From positions 35,528,804-35,592,803 of the forward strand of contig CM055097.1 in NCBI GenBank assembly GCA_029204225.1: a stretch of 64,000 bases of DNA. Reading direction: 5' to 3'. A program made the position numbers and the translations under genes. The notes under the pieces are model-generated. The model had not been told where the DNA came from. It worked only from the letters and a program-made list of their open reading frames with translations, and did not search any database. Source of the DNA: Diphasiastrum complanatum (Eukaryota > Streptophyta > Lycopodiopsida > Lycopodiales > Lycopodiaceae). Shown here one piece after another: positions 22,237 to 32,999 of this stretch; position 1 is the stretch's first letter; each line of letters opens with the position of its first letter.

Positions 22237-22891
22237 TGTGAAAATTGTCAACATTTCCTAGCTAGTTTGAGGCCTAAATTGGCTAAAATTGTAAATAGTT
22301 TTGGTTCTGGAGTTTCACACGTGTGAACCAGGCCACAATGTTTTTATTTACTGTATTTTTTCAGTATGATGAAGTGTCAAACTTCATACCCTTCAAAATG
22401 AGACCATTTTGATGTATTTTGGTCATATAAGCCATTTTTAGCTATTTTTCCTATATAGGGAATATCTAGGGTCAAGTACCTTCTAGAGAGAGGAGAGAGA
22501 GAGATCTTCCTCATCCATAAATAGTAGGGAAGTCGTGGAGAACAGGCTGGAGAAACCTTTTGTATGCTTCATTGAGATCAATAGATCATTGTCATTGTTT
22601 CTTCCTCCATTGAGAGCATTGTTGTGTGTATTGTCTTCAAGCTATTGTGTATGATCTTAGGTGCTTTCCAAAAGTGATAGGCTGATGTATTATGGACTGT
22701 ATAATGCTATTTTGGGCCGCACTTGATGTTTATGGAAGTTTCCATTTGTGATAAATGCTTTTTGATCAAGTTCTTTGCATTCTAGGTAGCATAGAATGTG
22801 TTGCCAATTCCTAGCTTATGTAGTTTGGAGTGCAAGCATTCAAGCCAATGATCTTGGAGTTTAGATCCACTTAGGATCTGTATTTTTCACA
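22237..22891 (+). repeat. 5' LTR of the full-length copia
   Basis: TG...CA ends. It contains the palindrome CACACGTGTG at 22316-22325, a TATATA box at about 22452, a GA-rich run at 22486-22505 and AT-rich 3' sequence. It matches 27668-28322 at about 649 of 655 positions. Confidence 0.97.
22452..22459 (+). promoter_or_regulatory. TATA box of the copia LTR
   Basis: CTATATAGGG about 215 bp into the LTR, a usual position for an LTR core promoter, about 125 bp downstream of the CACACGTGTG palindrome. The same order occurs in the 3' LTR. Confidence 0.55.
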
Positions 22892-22903
22892 TGGTATCAG
22901 AGC
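22892..22903 (+). promoter_or_regulatory. Primer binding site (initiator tRNA-Met type)
   Basis: TGGTATCAGAGC directly follows the 5' LTR. It is the standard complement to the 3' end of plant initiator methionine tRNA used to prime copia reverse transcription. Confidence 0.95.
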
Positions 22904-23190
22904 TGGTTGGCTTCTATTTACAGTAAGTATTCCATTTTTGGTGATATTTGGATGTTTGATCAAGTTCTAGCATGATTTTGCATTGCTTTGTTGATCAAAT
23001 CTTACTAACCTTTGTTTTGTGAGTTGAACTTGTGGATCAAAAGCATATTTCAGGTCTATTGAAGATCAGAGGCTGAAAAGAAACTATTTTGGATCAGATC
23101 ATAACACCTAATCATTTGTGATTGTGAGGCTTGTGCATATTCAATACTAACAATGTTCTTTTCAATCCTATTGTTGACAATCTCCATTCT

Positions 23191-23350
23191 TGGATGAACA
23201 CTCTCCTTAAGTGGATGAAACTTCTCCTTAAGTGGATGACAAATGCTCTTTTGAGTGAGTTGTAATTCTCCTAAAGGCTGAGCAAAGCTCCCATTTGGAT
23301 GAAAGATCCCCTTTTTTGGGTGAACATATTGTAAGCTCCATTGTGAAGAG
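23191..23350. repeat. Degenerate 21-bp tandem repeat in the copia leader
   Basis: About seven units of roughly 21 bp. The first two (23191-23211, 23212-23232) differ by only a few bases; both start TGGATGAA and end CTCCTTAAG. Later units decay. The leader function is unknown; it might be a packaging or translation-control structure. Confidence 0.7.
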
Positions 23351-23379
23351 CATATTGTAAAGATTGTCATCAATTTTGG

Positions 23380-23900
23380 CATAAATTTTGGTGTACTTTG
23401 TTGAGCATGTAAGTAACTCTCCTTATGTAATTTGATTGGAGCATTTGCTGGAAGGTGTTAACCATTATGCAAGTGTGTTTTCAGGTTCTTAACAGGTTGA
23501 GGAACATTCTCATGTGAAGTGATCTTAGATCTACATCTAAACACCAAGATTTGACAAGATAGTGAAGCTAGTCTTGTGATTCACTAAGTGTGCTCATTCA
23601 TTCACCTCTAAATCTTGTATTTATCACTTGCTGGAGTTTATAAACTTTTAGAAGTGTGGTTTACATGTGGTTTTACAGGTTGAATCAATATCTTAGTGTG
23701 TTGATCATATGTTGATCAAGTTTGTTCATTACTAGGTAATCTTGGCATCCTAGTTTTGGGTATTTTCTAAGAATGCAAGTAACTCTTCACACCATAACTT
23801 GATTTGGTCACTTGCTGGAAAGTTTGAGAGCTTAAGCAAGAGTGTGTTCAGGTTGGTTTGATTTTGTAATCCATTCTTAGTGTGTGCAAAGTGTTGCATG
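23380..23900. repeat. Three related leader modules with CTTGCTGGA and TGTTCAGGTT words
   Basis: Modules at about 23405-23500, 23612-23690 and 23770-23860 share TTGCTGGA followed 40-60 bp later by a GT-rich TTxAGGTT block. They are an internal triplication in the leader. Confidence 0.55.
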
Positions 23901-24063
23901 TGTTTCAATCTTCCTTTCTATGCTTGGAAACCATCTAGGTTCAAGATAGAAGTGTTTTAGGGTCCTAAATCTTCATAGATCTCTTTATCTATCATTTGTT
24001 GAGAGAAAAGTGAGTGCTAAGTGCTTTAGGACAAAACCTAAAAGTTGAAGAAACATTAGAATC

Positions 24064-27000
24064 ATGGCTTCCAATGGTGGGATCATGCTAGAGTCTAGTG
24101 AAAGGTTGAGTTCATCAAACTACTCTACTTGGAAAGTGAGGATGGAGTCCTTACTTGAGTTGAATGAACTCATGGACATAGTTGCAGAAATTGAAGAGAG
24201 ACCTCTCACACTTCAAGAGCAACAAAGGTTTGATAAGAAGGCCAAAAGGGCTCTTCATATCATTAAAATGAATGTTACAAATGAACTTCTCAAGGAAGTT
24301 GGAAAGTGTCAAAGTGCAAGTGAGGCATGGAATGCCTTAAAGAAGCTCTTTGAATCAAAGTCCACATCTAGGGTATTGACCCTAAGGAGACAAATATTTT
24401 CTAGTAGGCAAAGAGAGGGTGAAAGTGCTCATGCATTTATCTTGAGAGTTAAGTCCCTAAGTGATGATTTAGCATGCATTGATGAGAACATAAAAGATGG
24501 TGAAATAGTCCAAGTTATGTTGAATGGTTTGCTAAATGAACATGCTAACCTTGTGCAAAGTTTTGCCATTCAAAGAGTCTTGCCAAGTGTGGTTGACTTG
24601 CAAGAAATCTTATTGGCTGAAGAACATAGGTTGCAATCAAAGCTTGATGGTGCATCCTTGCAAGGTGGAGGTGAAGAGGCTTTCTTCACAAAAGGCAAAT
24701 TCAAGGGCAAAGGTAAAGGCAAAGGGAAATGGTCCAAAGGTGGTAACTTTGATCATGATGATCACTCTTCCTCTTCCTCTTCTACTAAGAACAATAAGTC
24801 AAAGTTCAAGTGCTTTTATTGTGGGATAAAAGGTCATTTTGCAAATGAATGTTATAAGAAGAAAAGAGAGCAAGGAGAGAGGCAAGGAAATCTTACAATA
24901 GATGAGGAAGAACATAACACATGTGAATCACTTGTTATGACTTCAAGTTTGTTAGCCAACATAGATGATAATGATCCTTGGTGGATTGATAGTGGAGCCT
25001 CATCTCACATGACAAGACATAAGGAATACTTTACATCCTTATTGACTTATGAGGGAGAAGGTAACATCATCTACACTGCAAATGATGGTCAATGTGACAT
25101 CAAAGGCATAGGCACTATTCCTATTTCCCTTTCAACAAATAGGAAAGCAAATCTTGAAAATGTTTTGTACATTCCTTCAATCACTAAGAATTTGCTTAGT
25201 GTAAGTCAAATGATTGACAAAGGACTTGATGTGGAGTTCATTGGAGATGCATGTTTGATAAGTAAATGTGGATCCTTGATTGCTCAAGGTAGGAGGCATG
25301 GTAAACTTTTCAAGCTTGATGCATGTGTGATCTCTAATCATGAAGGATGTATGGCTAGGGAGCAATTGACAAACCAAGAAGTTTGGCACAAGAGGTTGGG
25401 CCATCCCAACTTCAAATCTTTGGAGGTAATGGCAAAGAAAGAGCTTGTTCTTGGTCTCCCTAAAAGTCTTGTTGCAAACAATAGTGTTTGTAAACATTGT
25501 GCCTTGTCCAAATCTCATAGACTTGCTTATTCTAGATCTACTTCTAGATCTAAAGAAGCTTTTCAACTTGTGCATTCTGATATTCATTCTTCTAGTACAA
25601 CTAGCAATGGTGGGGCAAAGATGTATGCAACTTTCATTGATGACTTTAGTAGGTATACTTGGATCTATCTTCTTAAAAGTAAGGATGAAGTGTTTGCTGC
25701 ATTTGTCAAGTTCAAGAATGAAATGGAAAACCAATTCAATACAAAGATCAAATGCTTAAGATCTGATAATGGAGGGGAATACACCTCAATGTTTGTTGGC
25801 TATAGTGAAGTAAGCAAGGCTTACAAAGTGTACATTCCTTCTACAAAGAAAGTTGTCATAAGTAGGGATGTCATCTTTCATGAAGATAATGTTTCCAATG
25901 TTGTTGATGTTGATGTTGATGTTGATGTGCCTACTAATCATCATGATGTGCAAGATGTCTTGGATGAAGATGGAGATGCCACTCCAAAGCAAACTTCAAG
26001 GAAGACTCAAAGGCAAAGGGCTAAGCCATCAAGGCTAACCTATGATGAAAAAGGAAAGCAAGTGGTGGACAACTCTAACTTTGCTTTTCTTACCTCTTTT
26101 GATGAACCAACTTGTGTAGGTGAAGCAATTCAAAAGAAGGAATGGATCCAAGCCATGGATCATGAGCATCAAGCACTCATCAAAAGCAACACATGGAGGT
26201 TGGTAAAGCTTCCAAAGGACAAGAAGGCAATTGGTTGTAAGTGGATCTTCAAGATCAAGACAAATCAAGATGGATCAATCAACAAGTACAAGGCAAGGTT
26301 GGTGGCAAAGAGGTATGCTCAAGAATATGGTATTGACTATGATGAGACCTTTGCACCCGTGGCAAAGATGGTAACTATTCGAATCCTAATCTCTCTTGCA
26401 ACTCTTTATGATTGGGATATGTGGCAAATGGATGTTACTAATGCCTTCTTGAATGGTGATCTTGAAGAAGATATTTACATGGAGCAACCCGAGGGCTATG
26501 TTTCACATGATGAGCCTAATCATGTGTGCTATCTCCAAAAGAGTTTGTATGGGCTAAAGCAAGCACCAAGGAGTTGGTATGCTAAGCTCAATTCCTTCTT
26601 ACTTTCTCAAAACTTTGTTATGAGTGAGTATGATCATTCTCTCTACTTTAGATTGAATGAAAATGATATCACTTTACTTTTGATCTATGTTGATGACATT
26701 ATCTTAAGTGGTGGTAACAATCTAGATATAGATGAAATCAAGATGGCACTCAAAAGAGAGTTTGAAATTCAAGATCTTGGTAAACTTCATTATATCTTAG
26801 GAATAGAGATTATTAGAACTTCTAAATCTACATTCATATGTCAAGAAAAGTATGTTAACTCTATTCTAAAAAGGTTTCATATGGAAGATTGTAAAGTTGT
26901 TTCTACTCCTATGGAATCAAATGTAAAGCTAACTACAAGAAGTAATGAAAGATCCTTCAAGGACATTACTCTCTATAGAAAGCTAATAGGATCTCTTATA

Positions 27001-27672
27001 TGGTTAACCATCACAAGACCTGATCTAAGCTTTGTGGTTGGTAAACTAAGTCAATTTATGCAAGATCCTAGTGAGGCTCATTGGAAGCTAGGAAAGAGAG
27101 TACTTAGATACATCTCGGGATCTAGAGATTTTGGCATCTTGTATGGAGGTACTACACCTAACCTTTGTGGATTTTCAGATTCAGATTTTGCAGGTGATCA
27201 AATGGATAGGAAGTCAACAAGTGCCTTTGCAATCTATCTTGGAGATGGAGTGGTCTCATGGCTATCAAAGAAGCAACCAACTATCTCTCTATCTTCCACC
27301 GAAGCCGACTACAAGGCATTAACAACATGCACCAAGGAGATTCTTTGGATCAAGAGGATGTTATTGGATCTTCACTTGCTGGAACCAGAGAAGACTCCAA
27401 TCATACTTTGTGATAACCTTTCAGCCCAAAGCTTGGCAAGCAATCCTGTTTTTCATGCAAGGAGCAAGCACATTGAGATTGCTCACCATTTTGTGAGAGA
27501 TCAAGTCATTGCCAAAGAGGTGGAGCTTCAACATGTCTCTTCAAAGGAGTGTGTGGCTGATATCTTCACCAAACCATTGGGAAAGGACCTATATTTAATG
27601 CATAGATCTAATCTTGGAATGTGCTCAAAGACTATGTTGAAACTAGCATCCAATGTTGAAGAGGGAGTGTGA
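24064..27672 (+). CDS. Copia Gag-Pol polyprotein with internal integrase deletion
   Basis: 1202 codons; ATG 24064 fits the family start. Gag comes first, then a CCHC knuckle (C250, C253, H258, C263). Protease has WWIDSGASSHMT with D309. The pre-integrase zinc site is H442, H447, C476, C479. Integrase has D506 and D568, but residue S575 is joined directly to MFVGYSEV. By comparison with copia A2, about 118 residues including the catalytic Glu are missing, in frame (join near 25788). RT has YVDD at 875-878. RNase H has D1039/D1041, E1080 and D1117. The stop overlaps the 3' LTR. Typical relatives are 1300 residues or more. The protein likely forms particles and reverse transcribes but cannot integrate alone. 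Confidence 0.95.
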   Translation: MASNGGIMLESSERLSSSNYSTWKVRMESLLELNELMDIVAEIEERPLTLQEQQRFDKKAKRALHIIKMNVTNELLKEVGKCQSASEAWNALKKLFESKSTSRVLTLRRQIFSSRQREGESAHAFILRVKSLSDDLACIDENIKDGEIVQVMLNGLLNEHANLVQSFAIQRVLPSVVDLQEILLAEEHRLQSKLDGASLQGGGEEAFFTKGKFKGKGKGKGKWSKGGNFDHDDHSSSSSSTKNNKSKFKCFYCGIKGHFANECYKKKREQGERQGNLTIDEEEHNTCESLVMTSSLLANIDDNDPWWIDSGASSHMTRHKEYFTSLLTYEGEGNIIYTANDGQCDIKGIGTIPISLSTNRKANLENVLYIPSITKNLLSVSQMIDKGLDVEFIGDACLISKCGSLIAQGRRHGKLFKLDACVISNHEGCMAREQLTNQEVWHKRLGHPNFKSLEVMAKKELVLGLPKSLVANNSVCKHCALSKSHRLAYSRSTSRSKEAFQLVHSDIHSSSTTSNGGAKMYATFIDDFSRYTWIYLLKSKDEVFAAFVKFKNEMENQFNTKIKCLRSDNGGEYTSMFVGYSEVSKAYKVYIPSTKKVVISRDVIFHEDNVSNVVDVDVDVDVPTNHHDVQDVLDEDGDATPKQTSRKTQRQRAKPSRLTYDEKGKQVVDNSNFAFLTSFDEPTCVGEAIQKKEWIQAMDHEHQALIKSNTWRLVKLPKDKKAIGCKWIFKIKTNQDGSINKYKARLVAKRYAQEYGIDYDETFAPVAKMVTIRILISLATLYDWDMWQMDVTNAFLNGDLEEDIYMEQPEGYVSHDEPNHVCYLQKSLYGLKQAPRSWYAKLNSFLLSQNFVMSEYDHSLYFRLNENDITLLLIYVDDIILSGGNNLDIDEIKMALKREFEIQDLGKLHYILGIEIIRTSKSTFICQEKYVNSILKRFHMEDCKVVSTPMESNVKLTTRSNERSFKDITLYRKLIGSLIWLTITRPDLSFVVGKLSQFMQDPSEAHWKLGKRVLRYISGSRDFGILYGGTTPNLCGFSDSDFAGDQMDRKSTSAFAIYLGDGVVSWLSKKQPTISLSSTEADYKALTTCTKEILWIKRMLLDLHLLEPEKTPIILCDNLSAQSLASNPVFHARSKHIEIAHHFVRDQVIAKEVELQHVSSKECVADIFTKPLGKDLYLMHRSNLGMCSKTMLKLASNVEEGV
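27656..27667 (+). promoter_or_regulatory. Polypurine tract
   Basis: Purine run GAAGAGGGAG immediately before the 3' LTR (27668), the usual primer for plus-strand synthesis. Copia A2 has the same run before its 3' LTR. Confidence 0.85.
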
Positions 27673-28322
27673 AAATTGTCAACATTTCCTAGCTAGTTTG
27701 AGGCCTAAATTGGCTAAAATTGTAAATAGTTTTGGTTCTGGAGTTTCACACGTGTGAACCAGGCCACAATGTTTTTATTTACTGTATTTTTTCAGTATGA
27801 TGAAGTGTCAAACTTCATACCCTTCAAAATGAGACCATTTTTATGTATTTTGGTCATATAAGCCATTTTTAGCTATTTTTCCTATATAGGGAATATCTAG
27901 GGTCAAGTACCTTCTAGAGAGAGGAGAGAGAGTCATCTTCCTCATCCATAAATAGTAGGGAAGTCGTGGAGAACAGGTTGGAGAAAACTTTTGTATGCTT
28001 CATTGAGATCAATAGATCATTGTCATTGTTTCTTCCTCCATTGAGAGCATTGTTGTGTGTATTGTCTTCAAGCTATTGTGTATGATCTTAGGTGCTTTTC
28101 AAAAGTGATAGGCTGATGTATTATGGACTGTATAATGCTATTTTGGGCCGCACTTGATGTTTATGGAAGTTTCCATTTGTGATAAATGCTTTTTGATCAA
28201 GTTCTTTGCATTCTAGGTAGCATAGAATGTGTTGCCAATTCCTAGCTTATGTAGTTTGGAGTGCAAGCATTCAAGCCAATGATCTTGGAGTTTAGATCCA
28301 CTTAGGATCTGTATTTTTCACA
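27668..28322 (+). repeat. 3' LTR of the full-length copia
   Basis: 655 bp, matching the 5' LTR. The palindrome CACACGTGTG is at 27747-27756. It is followed by the target repeat GGTAT at 28323-28327. Confidence 0.97.
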
Positions 28323-28327
28323 GGTAT

Positions 28328-29350
28328 TCATTGTAGTATATTCACCCTGCCTATCAGAGGATGACTTCAATGCTTGAGCACTTTGTTGTTTATGAATGAG
28401 CACTTGCCAATGGAACACTTAACTCCGTTACAAGGCAAGCCATGGTGAACAAAGTCAGATTTGCAATGTAGCACAGTTGCTCAATTTTCAAGATCCTAAG
28501 GCTGTAACCAAGTTTAAGGAAGCTAATCTACTTGCAAAACCAGAAACTACTCTAAATATGATTAAAAATTAAGAAACAAGAAACCAAACTAAATAGCATT
28601 TTAGAGGTCCAAAAATCAAGAAACCAACCAGTTTTTTTATTTTGGACATCCCAAGAACATCAAGAAATAGAATGTTAGAGGATATGCAAGATTTATGCCA
28701 CATTTCTAGCCTATTTAGTGTACTTGAATGCTGATTCCTACATTAATTCATAACAAGAAATGAAAACTAATCCACAACCAAGAAAACAAGAAAACTAATC
28801 CACTCTAAGTCCACAACCACGCACAATGTGAATGGAAGGGCATGATCATAGGGGCATCACTCAAGAAAACCATCATGATCAAGGAGCTCAATGGATGCAT
28901 CTTACTCATGGAGGCTCTTTTCATTTCAGAATGGAGTTGATACAATACACAAAAAGCTCCTCATCACAAAGAGAGAGTTTTTTAAATAAGTAAGAGAGCT
29001 TCTTACGTTGCATCCTAGTGGAATTTCCACAGTTCATGAATTACAAGTGGAATAATGCTCTCCACTAGTGGTCACCATCAAAAGGTGGTTCACCCTACTT
29101 TCTTTAAGAGAGGTCTACTTGCATTTATTACATTTGCCTAGAAATACTAGTTCCCACATGGTCATTCCATCTTATGGGATTCACCATGAGGCTTAGACAG
29201 TTCTTGCTTGTCATTACTACTAGTATTCCTCGGCTCTCATACTCGGCTCTCAGTCTTCATTAGTCTCGTCTTCTCAGAGACCTCCTCGGTCTAAGGTGAG
29301 AGGTGCTCTTGAATTGCTCTGTCCGAGTATCTTGGAGATTCGTTAGAATC
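28328..29350 (+). repeat. Repeat segment R2 (copy 1)
   Basis: Bases about 28560-29210 match 58080-58700 on the opposite strand, with shared phrases such as AATCAAGAAACCAACCAG and ACTAGTTCCCACATGG-like words. No protein-coding sequence. It could be an LTR or internal non-coding part of an unplaced element. The stretch 29220-29350 is rich in CTCGGCTCTCA words. Confidence 0.55.
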
Positions 29351-29605
29351 AACCAACATCATCCCACCCCTAATGTGTTGCAGGACCCATTGCAACTCAT
29401 ATTGGATGATGTCACTCTGCTTTCACATTGGCGTCTTCGATCGGCACTTGGAAAAGTGTAGATCCTCGTTCGCTTGCATAAAACCAAGTGTTTATTGTTG
29501 TCAGTCTTTATCAAAAACTGTTTTCACAAATTGTCGCAATTTAACCAGAATGTCTTATTGTTGTAATGGATTGACATTCTCAAATTTGGAGAGCTCTTAG
29601 TAGCT

Positions 29606-30290
29606 TCACAACTCTGCATGGATAAGTGCTTCTCGCGTGTCTTCTTTCTTACCACTTGTATCTGCCATTGACGGTTTCATCTTCGGTTTCTTGGCAGGTT
29701 CTAACTTCTGGGAGGTTTGTATCCTCCATTTGCTTCTGGGTGTCTCCGCAGTTCTTCGCTTAGTCGAAGTCCCAACCTTAAAGAAAACCTTCAATCTGTA
29801 GGTTGCACAAACTTCGATTATCAGTCTCAAGGGGATGGGCTCATTCATCAAAAATTTGGTGGTAGAAACAGTTTTGGATGGACGGTTTGGTAACGGTAAG
29901 GAAACATGATGAAGGCCTGGTGGAAGGTTGAAGGCACTGGTAGTTCTACAGTTGCAGCCTTGGACCCTTGCAATGTCGAGCTTTGACCACCACTTGCTGG
30001 GTGAGGAGTTTACTTTAGTTGCAGGTTCACGGTTGTCTTCATCTTTCATTTTCTGCAGCTCTTTCTTTCGATTCGTTACTTTTGGATCTCTTTGGGCTTC
30101 ATAGGAGGGGATTCAAAAATCATTGCTCTAGAGAGTTTCTTTTGGTCAAGATTGACCTGACCCATATGTTGCTTAAGTTTTGTCCTTTCCTCCTCAGCTT
30201 CTTTGCTTAATTTATTGTGTCTTCTAGCTATTTCGTCTGCTTCTTAGATCTTCGCTTGGCTGATCAACTATTGTAGGCTGTAGTTGGTCT
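29606..30290 (-). pseudogene. Unidentified charged ORF relic
   Basis: Minus-strand reading from about 30290 gives a heptad-like stretch (ADEIARRHNKLSKEAEEERT, KLKQHMGQVN). A 147-codon open frame follows (29606-30049), ending in a Lys/Arg-rich tail (STKRRTAETPRSKWRIQTSQ). Frames are broken. The coiled-coil head followed by a basic or proline part recalls the gypsy-associated coiled-coil ORFs, but no shared block was seen. Low confidence. Confidence 0.35.
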
Positions 30291-30343
30291 CTGCAGGACA
30301 TTTGCAATGATCTATCAGCTGCTTCGGTAAGAGTATAGAAAAA

Positions 30344-30860
30344 TTGGGGATTTCTCAGAAGAAAAGTGAAATGGTGATAAACAAACAAATGGAAGCTAGG
30401 GTGGACGTGGTGACATCAGTAGATGGCGTGAATGATAGGCATGAGAATGGGCGCATAAGTATGACAAGAGGCCGGTTGAAAGAGACTGATTTCCCAATGC
30501 TTGTGTTTCTTTTTTCTGAAGAATCTTCGTCGTGACTAGGGTACTTCTTTCTGATTGAGTCTCTTTGAATTTCCCATCTATCTTCTTAGCCTTGTCTTTT
30601 TTGTATTTGACTTTTGACCTTGGTTGCCGATCTTGCTGATGTTGTTGCTGGCAATGTGACTGCTCCAGTGGATCCAAGCAGATCCACTCTCCCCCCCCAA
30701 AAAAAAAAAAATCTATGGGTGGGGATGTGGTTTCTTGTAACTGTTCAGGCTCAGGATTGGATCGGCGTGTGGAACACGTAGTTGAAACATGTTGAACATG
30801 CAATTGGACTAAAGATGAAAGAAATTTTAACTAAATTTGTTTCAATCTTGCTGTAGTTGA
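30344..30860 (-). repeat. Repeat segment R1 (copy 2)
   Basis: Inverted relative of 13960-14480. Its longest frame (30396-30803) has RRSNPEPEQLQETTSPPIDF and NQSLSTGLLSYL, parallel to the plus copy. It includes a C8A12-type homopolymer junction near 30690-30710. Confidence 0.55.
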
Positions 30861-31308
30861 CTCAAAAATTAATATGGCGATGATATGCAAGAATCAACTC
30901 TAATTTGACATAGAATTCTCATATTTTTCAAACATCCTAAACTGCTATAGAAGGGGATCTGAAGATAGATAGATGAATGAAAATGTGTTCTGGAGATGCT
31001 CTATAGAAGACTCTCGTGCAATAGCTATTCCTCATGCAAAAATCAATCACACAAAATAGGTGAAGAGAAACAAGGAAATAAACAAACTTTACAGAGAGAG
31101 AACTGTATAGCACTTGTCAAACAAAACTTGCATTTATCAACATTGATAATGTATCTTTACAGTTGCAATATTCCATTGTTTGTAGAGTAAGAAGATTTAC
31201 TCTCACCTGCCCTTGTCAAAACAAGGCAGGGTTGGTGAGACTAAAATCTACCATCATTGATAGCAGATGATGTAAGATATAGCTTGAGATGCAGGTATGG
31301 TTGAGGTA
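30861..31308. other. Spacer without recognisable features
   Basis: AT-rich, short frames only. I see no motif or repeat partner here. Confidence 0.4.
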
Positions 31309-32995
31309 CTATGTCCTGAGGACCTCTTTAAACAAGATATCTAGAACCGAATCTCTATCTGGATTTACGAATCCTAGATTTATTGTGTATTTGCACCTTG
31401 GAAATCTTATTAGAATGTAGAAAGACAAATAGATTTGAGGTTGTAGAAGGGGAGAAAAACTGTCAATTCCCTGTGGAGGTTGTTGTTGGTTGGACATTGT
31501 AGCAGATGATGGAATATCGGTTTCACTTTCTTTCGACAATGACCCATTTCATATTAGTGTCTTTTGCATTATGGAGCTGGTGTATTGTGCGGTAATGTAG
31601 AAGTTTGACTGCTGGTTGCCATGGTGCTCGTGTTGTTGTCATGAGGAACCTATCGTGATTCATAACTAACATGACGGGCATGTAGGATTGTAGTTGGTTG
31701 TTTTGGACAGTCTTTGAAACTGTGTTTCCTGATATAGTCAGGACACTCCGCATGGCATTTGGTCTTGACTAGACAATCAACCATGAAGTGGCCAGTTTCA
31801 CCACAGATGAAACATCTGGTGTGCAATGGCCCTTGTATAACAGCATAGCCATCTTGTATGGCTAGTGGTTCTAAACTTTCTAGTGGGTATTCGTGATAAG
31901 TCAGGGAATGTCCAGACTGTGACGGTTGTTCTTCATATTGTTGAACTGTATGTGCTTGGATAGGCCAATATGAAGGACAAGCATCAACAGGATGCGTAGC
32001 CCGACAGTGTGGGCACCATATTGGTTTTTGTCTATAAGGTACCTGTGCAGTGTTTGGCTAACCAAGCATACTAGTTTGGATAGACTTCAGGGTAATTTGA
32101 AACTCATTGGTGAGTTTCTCCATTTGAAGTTGGTGTTGCTTATTAAACAACTCCAGTTGTGATTTCCAAAGCTGATCTCGGGTGTCCTCGATCGGCTTCG
32201 ACTAATGGACAGGAGCACGTAGTGCTCATCTTTTCCTTGATTTGTCAACATTTGATCCTTCATCTTCCTCCTTGATGGCATCAGACATAGCTAATTTGAG
32301 GCTCATATATTATCATTGGATTTAAGCTTGCATCTAATCCATCTTGGAAGGCCGACTAAAAACCAGATGATGAGCATCTGTTCAGAGGGCTGTTCTTGTA
32401 CTTGACTTTTGAGATGTTTGAAACGCTCGATATAGTCTCATCCACGTTCATCCTTTGTCATCTTGATGTTACTCAATTTGACACAAGGACTTTCTATCAA
32501 ACGAAAGGGCTTAAAACGCTTGATAAAAGACTCTTTTCGAATCAGTATGTCTTATCTTCACGATCAAGTTGAAAAACCAATAATGTGCTTTAGCAATCAT
32601 GGTCATCGAAAACAGTTGGACCATAGCATCGGGAGATGTTTCGCCATACACATCACATGCATTCTCAAAGATTTGCAAAATCTTTGAGGGTTCGAACTAC
32701 CATCAAAATTTGGTAGATCTAGCTTGGGTGTACGTCTCTCATGATAAGCATTGTGGGTAGTAGAAACTCCATTAAGGTTGGTTCTGGCCTGTGAGGGTTC
32801 AGCACCATAAATTTGGGGTTGTGCATGTGAGGACTCAGCTCTATCAGGTTCTTTTCCCTCGAATGAGTTTGTGGATGGCTCGTGTGTTTGGGCCCGGATT
32901 CGGTAGAACCTATGATGTCTGATTTGTTCAGTTGTAGGGGACCTTATCTCGTATGCAAAATCGTCTGGAAATTGAGGATCTGTATGCTGGTCCAT
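31309..32995 (-). pseudogene. Gypsy gag with zinc knuckle
   Basis: The ATG at 32995 opens a proline- and charge-rich head, then PKLDLPNFDGSSNPQ, a standard gypsy gag block (KLDLPxFxG). Stops follow, but reading continues as LIESPCVKLSNIKMTKDE, DYIERFKHLKSQVQEQPSEQ and WFLVGLPRWIRCKLKSN (retrotrans_gag-like). A second region near 32000 has CPHCRATHPVDACPSYWP and then CFICGETGHFMVDC, a true CCHC knuckle (about 31790-31820). Frame breaks are frequent. No protease or RT follows; 31309-31539 is a degenerate tail. The start lies 330 bp from minisatellite 1, which may be in its leader or LTR. Confidence 0.75.
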
Positions 32996-32999
32996 TGGG

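Larger units (their letters stand above)
22237..28322 (+). mobile_element. Full-length copia LTR retrotransposon with target duplication
   Basis: Two 655-bp LTRs (22237-22891 and 27668-28322) begin TGTGAAAATT and end TTTTTCACA. The direct repeat GGTAT flanks the element at 22232-22236 and 28323-28327. By eye the LTRs differ at about six positions, near 0.9 percent, so this is the youngest datable insertion in the window. A primer site, leader, single 1202-codon ORF and polypurine tract are all present. The ORF lacks part of integrase, so the element is structurally complete but catalytically non-autonomous. Confidence 0.97.

Noticed and set aside
23056-23382. 108-codon minus ORF with repeated HP motif
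   Set aside because: The periodicity comes from the 21-bp leader repeat; it lies antisense in an untranslated leader.
25177-25734. 185-codon minus-strand ORF
   Set aside because: It lies wholly opposite the integrase coding region of the full-length copia and has no motif; a shadow frame.
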